From: Oculatella sp. LEGE 06141
GTDB taxonomy: Bacteria; Cyanobacteriota; Cyanobacteriia; Elainellales; Elainellaceae
DNA: 60,732 nucleotides
Assembly: GCF_015207605.1 (NCBI RefSeq)
Contig: NZ_JADEWO010000041.1
Span: forward strand, 1 to 60,732
Reading direction: 5' to 3'
Shown here in pieces: positions 54,054 to 60,732 of this stretch. Within the stretch, counting starts at the first letter, position 1, and every line of letters starts with the position of its first letter. A program made the translations under genes and the position numbers. The notes beneath the pieces are model-generated. The model was given only the letters and a program-made list of their open reading frames with translations. It had not been told where the DNA came from and made no database searches.

Positions 54054-54395
54054 ATGGATTATCAAACTGCTCGCCAATTTCTGATTGATCAAGCCAAAAC
54101 CGTCGAGCCTGGTGCCGATACGTTCTTAATCCGGCTGCGACAATCTCAGCCACCTGTGCCAGGGCAGGTGACCTCGATGTTGTTGGCTCTAAAGGTAGTG
54201 TTTGAAGCGCTGCGCGGTGCTGAGACCCTAGACCGTGGCCTGGTTTATGCCCTGCATCTGCTAGCAACAGACAGCCGCCTACTGTTCGATATGGGTCAAC
54301 GGAATGGAGTCATCTGGCCGCCATTGTTGAATGAAGATTTAGGGCGAATTGCGATCGCCGTTAAACGCATTTTTGCGGGAACAGAGGACGGTTAG
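54054..54395 (+). CDS. conserved cyanobacterial-type protein of unknown function
   Basis: 113 residues, soluble, mostly helical by composition, with no signal peptide and no cysteines. Conserved-looking parts are MDYQTARQFLIDQ, QPPVPGQVTSMLLALKVVFEALRG, LDRGLVYALHLLA and WPPLLNEDLGRIAIAVKRIFAG. I recall similar short cyanobacterial proteins that databases label 'dethiobiotin synthetase', but no P-loop or other BioD feature is present, so that name should not be trusted. Isolated gene, convergent with 54454-55044. Confidence 0.72.
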   Translation: MDYQTARQFLIDQAKTVEPGADTFLIRLRQSQPPVPGQVTSMLLALKVVFEALRGAETLDRGLVYALHLLATDSRLLFDMGQRNGVIWPPLLNEDLGRIAIAVKRIFAGTEDG

Positions 54396-54453
54396 AGATT
54401 GAATCGGTGCATGAATGCTGTTTACCCCTAAACAGATAACCGATCGGTGCGGT

Positions 54454-55044
54454 TCATCGCCCCCGTAATTCCACTTCCAGTTTTTCAACATCGGCAGTGG
54501 CAAAGACGCTAATCTGCCCAACACGAGCCAGCCCTTCACGACCGTGTGCCGTCTCAACCCAATAGGCAAACCGAGCGCCTTGTCGAATTTCGCCGTGCAG
54601 AGCGGTCGTTGATGATGAATTGATGGGTGGCGCTGTTCCCTCTGTAGCGTTTGCGGGATACACGTAAATGATCTCCGCCTGCTCATAGTCCTGATAGATC
54701 TCAGAACCGTAAATGACCCGCAGAGTTTCTTCCAGGCGATTGCGGCTGACCCCGTTCGTCAGGTCAAACAGAGAAATTTGCTCGCTGCGAATCATACCCA
54801 ATGTGCGCTCGGGGGTTGCCCGCCCTGGAGAAGTGGTTAGCGCCTGAAAGGTAAATCGGCGAGCTGGGGTATCGCTCTTTCGCACCAGCAGGGTTTCACC
54901 GCTGGCCGGGCGGAGGGTTGGGTGGCCTTGAATCCAGGCAGCGACTTCCTCTGTTGTTTGGCCAGGTAGAGCGATCGCGGCACTATTTCCCAAACCGAGC
55001 AGTAGCCCTATCGATATGCTTAACCAACTTCTAACGCTACGCAT
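54454..55044 (-). CDS. exported protein of unknown function
   Basis: 196 residues from the ATG at 55044, chosen because GAGGAA lies upstream and the protein then begins with a signal peptide (MRSVRSWLSISIGLLLGLGNSAAIALPG). The frame itself extends to 55125. Mature segments include VAAWIQGHPTLRPASGETLLVRKSDTPARRFTFQA, GVSRNRLEETLRVIYG and FAYWVETAHGREG. I recognise no domain. It should be periplasmic or luminal. It lies 194 bases downstream of murD on the same strand, so it might be transcribed with glyS-murD, but the gap makes this uncertain. Confidence 0.75.
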   Translation of the reverse strand: MRSVRSWLSISIGLLLGLGNSAAIALPGQTTEEVAAWIQGHPTLRPASGETLLVRKSDTPARRFTFQALTTSPGRATPERTLGMIRSEQISLFDLTNGVSRNRLEETLRVIYGSEIYQDYEQAEIIYVYPANATEGTAPPINSSSTTALHGEIRQGARFAYWVETAHGREGLARVGQISVFATADVEKLEVELRGR

Positions 55045-55238
55045 CTTACCGTTCCTCTGCAAGTGAACATTGCTAACCCCAGAACGCGCTGTCCTAATAC
55101 CCTTGAGCAGTACGACAACGCTCAACCGTAAGTCTTCCCGCTCTGCGGTGATTGATACACAGGCATCACGATTCTTTGAACAAGTTACAGCAACAAGCGG
55201 TTTATATTTCCTTGAACAGGCTTCCTGCTGCCACGCGT

Positions 55239-56627
55239 TTAACGTTCTAGAACCTGATGACAGAGCTGCCGAAAATGGTCGCCCCGCTGCTCGAAGTTTT
55301 GATATTGGTCAAAACTGGCACAGGCAGGCGATAAAAGAACCGCCTTAGCAGCATACTGTTTTGCCAGCTCAGCGGCTCTGGGAACAGCACGTTCCATAGT
55401 TTCAACGATTTCAACGGTAGAACGGGTGCTGGCCTTCAGGCGCTGGGCAAAGGCAGGAGCCGCCGTACCAATCAGCAAGACTGCCGCTGCTCTGGCTGCA
55501 ATCGTCACCAGCCAGCCCGTATCGTCTCCGGCCTTGGCTTCTCCTCCGGCAATCAAGATCACGGGCGCTGCCACCGATGCTAAACCAACCTGCGCGGCAT
55601 CGTAATTGGTCGCTTTGCTGTCGTTGATAAAGTCAATCCCCTGCCAGGTGCAGATGTGTTCTAAACGGTGCGGCACCCCTGGAAAAGCAGCAATAGCCTG
55701 GGCGATCGCCTCTCGTTCAATTCCAGCAAGGCGCGCCGCTGCCACGGCCATCAACAAGTTCTGGCGATTGTGGGAACCAACCATACGCAGGGCGCTCACC
55801 GGTACAATCGGTTCAGTTTGAGTCATGACCCAATCGTCTTCGATATAAACGCCCCGCTCAGGGTTGCCCAGCAAGTTGGCTTTGCCCGTTACACTCGTCC
55901 AGCAAGCATCACGCCAGCGATCGGCTGCCGTTTGGCGCAGATAAGGGTCATCCCCATTTAAAACTTGCGCTTCAGCCTGATCTAACAACCGAGCCTTGAT
56001 CGCGTAGTAGTTCTCCAGGGTTTTGTGGCGGTTCAGGTGGTCGGGAGTGAAGGTCGTCCAGACAGCAATTTTAGGCGCGATCGACGCAGAGGCTTCGATT
56101 TGATAACTGCTCAGTTCTGCAATCACCCAGTCTAAGGCTTGGAGTTTTGGCGTGGCAGCAGGCGGGGAGTAGAGCGTTTGAATCGCCAGGTCACAGGCGG
56201 CATAGCCGATATTGCCACAGGCCGGAGCGTTCAACCCTGCCGCCTGGAAGATGGCTGCAATTAAAGCGGTCGTGGTTGTTTTGCCATTGGTGCCCGTAAT
56301 GCCGACCCAGGGATAGGATTGGAGCGATCGCCACGCCAGTTCCATTTCTCCCAGGGTTTCGATGCCCTGCTCTCTGGCCTGAACCAGGGCAGGTAAATCC
56401 CACGGCACCCCCGGACTCACCACCACGCGCTGCATGGTCGCCCGATCTGGCTCGAACGAATGCCCCAGTTTCACCTCAATGCCAGCGGCCTTGAGTTCCT
56501 GTTGAATGCCGTGCAATGCGTCTGAAGCATTGCGATCGCTAATCGTGACCTGCCAATCGTCACATTTTAATAAGTTGGCAGCCGCAATCCCTGATTTCCC
56601 TAATCCAATCACAAAGGCGTGCTTCAT
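55239..56627 (-). CDS. murD: UDP-N-acetylmuramoylalanine--D-glutamate ligase
   Basis: Cytoplasmic enzyme that adds D-glutamate to UDP-MurNAc-L-Ala with ATP in peptidoglycan synthesis. 462 residues. It shows the N-terminal Rossmann-like [15 protein letters not shown], the P-loop [12 protein letters not shown] at about 109-120, the NxGY block [18 protein letters not shown], and the Mur ligase C-terminal blocks [19 protein letters not shown] and [22 protein letters not shown]. The start is 4 bases after the glyS stop, so the two are co-transcribed. Confidence 0.97.
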   Translation of the reverse strand: MKHAFVIGLGKSGIAAANLLKCDDWQVTISDRNASDALHGIQQELKAAGIEVKLGHSFEPDRATMQRVVVSPGVPWDLPALVQAREQGIETLGEMELAWRSLQSYPWVGITGTNGKTTTTALIAAIFQAAGLNAPACGNIGYAACDLAIQTLYSPPAATPKLQALDWVIAELSSYQIEASASIAPKIAVWTTFTPDHLNRHKTLENYYAIKARLLDQAEAQVLNGDDPYLRQTAADRWRDACWTSVTGKANLLGNPERGVYIEDDWVMTQTEPIVPVSALRMVGSHNRQNLLMAVAAARLAGIEREAIAQAIAAFPGVPHRLEHICTWQGIDFINDSKATNYDAAQVGLASVAAPVILIAGGEAKAGDDTGWLVTIAARAAAVLLIGTAAPAFAQRLKASTRSTVEIVETMERAVPRAAELAKQYAAKAVLLSPACASFDQYQNFEQRGDHFRQLCHQVLER

Positions 56628-56631
56628 ACCC

Positions 56632-58785
56632 TTATTGCTTCACGATCGCCCCAAAATCGGCCAGAATCCGAGCGTTATTTCGCAGCACTCCCAGCAGGTT
56701 AAGCCGATTTTGCCGAATAGCCGGATCGGAATCCATTACTAAAACGCTTTGGGGGCCGTCAAAAAAGCCGCTGACGATTGGGGCAATTTGCGCCAACGCC
56801 TCCACCAGCGTGTGATAATCCCGCTCAGTTTGGGCGGTTTTAGTTTGGGGTGCTAGCTCTACCAAGGCATTATAGAAATCCTGTTCTGACGGTTGCTGGA
56901 ACAGGGAAACATTTACCACGGCCTGGGAATCAAGCTGCACGGTATCCAAATTCCCCTGAGCCGCAAGCCGCGAGGCTCGGTTGACCGTCTCGTAGATAGA
57001 CTCAAGCACGCCATTGCGCCGGATGGACTGCAAAAAGAGGGCGCGATCGCGCACATCCAGCAAATCGCGCAAGGCTCGTTCAGCGTATTCGCGATCGTTT
57101 TCGCCCAATACAGCGTTGACCAGGTCGTAATCAATCTGGTGTTCTTCCTGTAACAGGGTTCGAATACGCTGGAGGAAGAAATCCTTGAGCTGTTCTAGCA
57201 ACGTTGCCACAGGGGTTGTCTTACTCGACTGCACCATCCCGTCTGACACAACCTGTTCGAGCAACTGATGCAGATTCAGCGGTAGGTTCGCAGCCCAGGT
57301 GATGTTGACAACAGCGTTCGCCGCACGACGCAGGGCAAAGGGATCGGATGAGCCTGTGGGCAGCATACCCAGGCTAAAAATGCCGATCAGGGTATCAAGG
57401 CGATCGGCCAGCCCAACCACCTGCCCCGGAAGCGATTGAGGCAACTGATCGCCCGCTCCACGCGGCAGGTAATGTTCAAAAATTGCGGTTGCCACAGCAG
57501 AGGATTCGCCGCTGCTGTGGGCATATTTTTGTCCCATCACGCCCTGGAGTTCTGGGAATTCACCCACCATTTGTGTTACTAGATCGGCTTTACAGAGGAG
57601 CGCAGCGCGTTGAATGGCCTGGCGATCGCCCTCACTCACTTGAAGCTGGTCGGCAAGGCGATCGGCAATCTGGCTCAGACGGTTGACCTTATCGCGTACC
57701 GATCCCAAATCTTCTTGAAAAGTGACCGTTTCCAGTCGCGGCAGGTACCCCTCCAGCGGCAGTTTCCGGTCGGCATCGTAGAAAAATTTACCGTCTGAGA
57801 GCCGCGCCCGAATCACCCGCTCGTTGCCAGCGGCGATGATGTCTGTTTTGGCTGGATCACCATTCGATGCCGTGATGAAGTAGGGCAATAAGTCAGTAGA
57901 ACTCTGTGCCTCTAACACCGGAAAATAGCGCTGATGGCTTTCCATCTCGGTGATGATCACTTCTGGAGGCAGTTCCAGGAAGCCAGGATCGAACTTGCCA
58001 ACAACGATGCTGACGGACTCCACCAGGTTGGTTACTTCCTGCAACAGGGTAGCCGAGACAGAGGCATACCCCCCTACCGCTTGAGCTGCCGCTTCAACCT
58101 GTGCCCGAATGTGAGCCTGGCGGCGATCGCAATCCACTTCAATTTGGGCGGTTTGCAGGGCATCCAGATAGGCAGATGCGGTTGGAATAGCGATCGGTTC
58201 AGGATGCAGGACGCGATGCCCCTGGGTGGTTCGTCCGCTCTCGCAGCGTTCCGAGCCGTTGATCAGCGTTACGGGTAACACGTCGTTATCCAAAAGCGTT
58301 ACGAGCCAGCGAATGGGACGGGGAAAGCGCAGATCGCCATCGCCCCAACGCATAAACCGCTTTCCTTCTAGTCCTTTGATCCAGTCGGGAATTAGGTCAA
58401 CTAGAATCTCTGCTGCCGCTCGTCCAGGAATCGCCTGTCGCAGAAATACAAATTCGCCTTTTTCAGTTTGACGAATTTCTAACGCCTCTACTGACGCTTT
58501 TTTAGAACGGGCAAACCCTTCTGCGGCCTTGGTTGGCTTACCGTCTTTGAATGCGGCCTGAGCAGCAGGGCCTTTGAAGTCTTCTTCTCGATCGGGTTGA
58601 CGCAACGGCAAGCCATGCACCAGAACCGCTAACCGTCGGGGGGTGGCATACAGTTCCACCGAGTCTGGCGTTAGCAGTTGCTCGGCAAGGCTCGCCGCAA
58701 TGCGCGATCGCCATTGTTCCAGCGCACTATCAATGAAGCTTGCAGGCAGTTCTTCTGTGCCAACCTCTAACAAAAACGTTGCCAT
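56632..58785 (-). CDS. glyS: glycyl-tRNA synthetase beta subunit
   Basis: 717 residues from the ATG at 58785, where the family start [18 protein letters not shown] falls (the frame runs on to 58833). The beta subunit of the alpha2-beta2 enzyme binds tRNA-Gly and is needed for charging; the alpha subunit (glyQ) is not in the window. Conserved blocks are [89 protein letters not shown] and the C-terminal DALR-like domain ending in [13 protein letters not shown]. It leads the glyS-murD pair. Confidence 0.96.
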   Translation of the reverse strand: MATFLLEVGTEELPASFIDSALEQWRSRIAASLAEQLLTPDSVELYATPRRLAVLVHGLPLRQPDREEDFKGPAAQAAFKDGKPTKAAEGFARSKKASVEALEIRQTEKGEFVFLRQAIPGRAAAEILVDLIPDWIKGLEGKRFMRWGDGDLRFPRPIRWLVTLLDNDVLPVTLINGSERCESGRTTQGHRVLHPEPIAIPTASAYLDALQTAQIEVDCDRRQAHIRAQVEAAAQAVGGYASVSATLLQEVTNLVESVSIVVGKFDPGFLELPPEVIITEMESHQRYFPVLEAQSSTDLLPYFITASNGDPAKTDIIAAGNERVIRARLSDGKFFYDADRKLPLEGYLPRLETVTFQEDLGSVRDKVNRLSQIADRLADQLQVSEGDRQAIQRAALLCKADLVTQMVGEFPELQGVMGQKYAHSSGESSAVATAIFEHYLPRGAGDQLPQSLPGQVVGLADRLDTLIGIFSLGMLPTGSSDPFALRRAANAVVNITWAANLPLNLHQLLEQVVSDGMVQSSKTTPVATLLEQLKDFFLQRIRTLLQEEHQIDYDLVNAVLGENDREYAERALRDLLDVRDRALFLQSIRRNGVLESIYETVNRASRLAAQGNLDTVQLDSQAVVNVSLFQQPSEQDFYNALVELAPQTKTAQTERDYHTLVEALAQIAPIVSGFFDGPQSVLVMDSDPAIRQNRLNLLGVLRNNARILADFGAIVKQ

Positions 58786-59074
58786 GCCGCACCAGCGTGA
58801 ATAATGAGACCAAACGTTACAAACCAGTTTCATCAGTTTAACTGGTCTAGGGTGCTGGCTGATGTCAAATCTGAGGAATTGTGAGGCTGGAGCACTTAAC
58901 CAAAACTATTGACAAACCGCACAGAAGCCATTCCCAAGGTTGAGGCAGCCTTGCCGAATCAATCCTACACTAAGCGAATAATGGATTCCCCATGTGGTGA
59001 TTGAGTGTAAGCCGATTGGCTGCCGATAGGTTCAGTTCATTGTTTTAGGCGGATGACCGTCCAATGGAGAAAGT

Positions 59075-60577
59075 ATGAGCAACCAGCAACATCCTGCATC
59101 TAATTCCTCTGAGCCACCCAACCCGTTGGACTCGACGGCTGAGGTGCATCCGGCCAGCCCATCGTCTACGGAGCCAGAAGTGGGCGATCGCAACCGTCCT
59201 CCTGCACCTCCTGTAGTAGAGCCTGTAGTAGAGCAGAGCCACCCAGCACCAGACTCGAACCCGCTACAGTCGATACTTGAGATGGGCAACAGCCTTGGAA
59301 CGGTAATGGGAGACACGGCGTTTAAAACGGGTAAGGCCGCGTTGGATACGGCGGCAGGTGTGGGCGAAACAGTGGGGCACACGGCCTCCGAGACGGGAAA
59401 AATAGTCCTTAAAACCACGTCTGAACTGGGCGAGATCGTGACGCACAATGCGTCGCAGTCGGGAAAGGCGGCGGTCGATACGGCGGCGGCAGTGGGTGGG
59501 GCGCTGAGCAACACAGCGATTCATGCAGGTCAGGCGATCGCAGGCATTGCCACGTCGATGGGAGAATCAGCGGTAAAGCAAATTTATCAACTGCTGGAGC
59601 AAACGACGAAGGGAGCGGGGCACGCAGTCACCTATGTTTCACGCAATCCGGTGGCGAAGGCAGTCTCGGGGGTGCTAAAGCTGGATTGGATTGCTGGAAT
59701 TAGCGATCGCGTCGATTTAGAGAAGGCGGAAACAGCGGTTCGCAAGTTGCAGCAAAAGTATCCCACCGAGTCGCCACGGCAGGTTGCCCATCGCATTATG
59801 GTGCAGAAGGCCGTGCAAGCGGGTGGTATGGGGCTGGTGAGCAGCATGTTACCGGGGTTTGCGACGGCTCTGTTAGCGGTAGACTTGGCGGCAACGACGG
59901 CGTTGCAGACTGAAATGGTGTATCAGATTGCGGCGGCCTACGGCATGGATCTGGCTGATCCGGCGCGCAAGGGTGAAGTTTTAGGCATTTTTGGGTTGGC
60001 GTTGGGTGGCCGCTCGGCAATGAAGGCGGGGTTAGTCTTTTTACGCAATGTTCCGGTGGCGGGAGCCATGATTGGCGCTGGTTCGAATGCAACGATGCTG
60101 TATTCGTTGGGCTATGCGGCTTGTCGTTTTTATGAGGCGAAGCAGTCTGCCTCAACGGCGGTGCCTGCACCGGAAACGCTGGCGGAGATTAAGCAGGAAA
60201 GCGAAAAGTATTTAGAGGTGGCGGCTTCTCAGCAGGTGCTGATGGATCAGATTTTGGTGCATATGGTTTTGGCTAGTTATCCTCAGAAAACGTGGGAGGA
60301 TATTATGCCTGAGTTGCAGGCGTTGCAGTTGAATGAACGGTCGATGGAGGCGATCGCGACCGATATTCAATCGCCGCAACCGTTGGGTGCGTTGCTCGAT
60401 CAACTGAATCAAGATTTTGCGGTGCCGTTGTTGGCGCAGTGTCGGCGAATTGCTGAGAGCCATGATGGGGAGGTGTCTCCATCGGAGGCGGAGGTGATGG
60501 AGGCGATCGCACGACGGTTTGGAGTGGATTTGGAAGCGATTGGGGCTGAGGTTGCGGAGATGAAGGGGGCTGGGTAG
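59075..60577 (+). CDS. EcsC-family protein with amphipathic 22-residue repeats
   Basis: 500 residues, GGAG five bases before the ATG. Residues 1-65 are Pro/Ser-rich and disordered-looking. Residues 75-162 are four consecutive 22-residue units, each two 11-mers with a TGK/AA.DTAA pattern, resembling LEA or apolipoprotein-type amphipathic helices. The middle (about 190-360) matches EcsC-like proteins: LPGFATALLAVDLAATTALQTEMVYQIAAAYGMDL, KGEVLGIFGLALGG and RNVPVAGAMIGAGSNATMLYSLGYAA. The last ~90 residues, with SHDGEVSPSEAEVMEAIARRFGVDLE, look like a TerB-type helical domain. Membrane association is likely, but the function is unknown. Confidence 0.82.
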   Translation: MSNQQHPASNSSEPPNPLDSTAEVHPASPSSTEPEVGDRNRPPAPPVVEPVVEQSHPAPDSNPLQSILEMGNSLGTVMGDTAFKTGKAALDTAAGVGETVGHTASETGKIVLKTTSELGEIVTHNASQSGKAAVDTAAAVGGALSNTAIHAGQAIAGIATSMGESAVKQIYQLLEQTTKGAGHAVTYVSRNPVAKAVSGVLKLDWIAGISDRVDLEKAETAVRKLQQKYPTESPRQVAHRIMVQKAVQAGGMGLVSSMLPGFATALLAVDLAATTALQTEMVYQIAAAYGMDLADPARKGEVLGIFGLALGGRSAMKAGLVFLRNVPVAGAMIGAGSNATMLYSLGYAACRFYEAKQSASTAVPAPETLAEIKQESEKYLEVAASQQVLMDQILVHMVLASYPQKTWEDIMPELQALQLNERSMEAIATDIQSPQPLGALLDQLNQDFAVPLLAQCRRIAESHDGEVSPSEAEVMEAIARRFGVDLEAIGAEVAEMKGAG

Positions 60578-60599
60578 GTCAGCATTGGGAGGCCGAGCA

Positions 60600-60630
60600 T
60601 CGGGGGATGCCCCCGAACCCCCATTGGGGG
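60600..60630 (+). terminator. GC-rich double hairpin after the EcsC gene
   Basis: CGGGGG/CCCCCG (60601-60615, loop ATG) is followed at once by CCCCC/GGGGG (60618-60630, loop ATT). There is no U-tract. It may be a terminator or a REP-like repeat; the C/G-rich tract continues to about 60656. Confidence 0.5.
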
Positions 60631-60732
60631 ACGACCCGCTTCCCCCAAACCCCCTCCGATCAGGTTATCTGTGGGAGGTTGGGCACCGCTTCGCATTGGT
60701 TGTGCTGCAAGTGCAGTGAGAGTGGTTAGGAC

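Noticed and set aside
54054-54395. Dethiobiotin synthetase assignment for the 113-residue protein
   Set aside because: It is half the length of BioD and lacks a P-loop; the database-style name is not supported by sequence.

Overview
The window is cyanobacterial chromosome. It carries apcF (a phycobilisome core subunit), a glnA preceded by a canonical NtcA-type promoter, a pyruvate kinase with the C-terminal phosphohistidine-like domain seen in cyanobacteria, a COP23-domain protein, a cyanobacterial-type exosortase, and very frequent HIP1 octamers (GCGATCGC, e.g. 6989-6996). A filamentous Leptolyngbya-like lineage is a guess; nothing here fixes the genus.

Layout. 1-3117 (-): an RTX calcium-binding protein, cut by the window edge. 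3797-10802 (-): pyk, a COP23 protein, a lipoprotein and leuS, with a candidate free-standing structured RNA on the + strand (about 7137-7281) that ends in a strong intrinsic terminator. 11063-13040: a gamma-glutamylcyclotransferase-like gene (+) and an ECF sigma/anti-sigma pair (-). 13371-26975 (-): one 4534-residue surface or secreted protein with a seven-repeat propeller-like head, two cadherin-like domains, about 26 copies of a ~131-residue repeat and an RTX tail. 27765-30743 (+): a MASE1-PAS-GAF histidine kinase. 30898-33276 (-): a polar amino-acid ABC transporter whose three genes are interleaved with inverted-repeat (MITE-like) elements. 33843-43346: nucleoside hydrolase, SLH lipoprotein plus GDSL esterase, ferritin-like protein, sorbosone-dehydrogenase-like lipoprotein, and a GH57/DUF3536 protein followed by a nuclease with an Excalibur domain. 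44096-46771: divergent glnA and apcF.

46935-53655 (-) is an envelope/exopolysaccharide cluster. Transcription order is sugar aminotransferase, cyanoexosortase, exosortase-associated protein, Wza-like export protein, and a Wzz/BY-kinase-like co-polymerase that is split by a one-base frameshift at a G5 tract. 54054-60577 holds two small proteins of unknown function, the glyS-murD pair, and an EcsC-family protein with four 22-residue amphipathic repeats.

The most unusual items are the giant repeat protein, the structured RNA at 7137-7281, the frameshifted kinase in the exosortase/EPS cluster, the MITE-like elements around the ABC transporter, and the glnA NtcA promoter with a ~300-nt leader. 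I found no CRISPR array, tRNA, rRNA, transposase or phage gene.
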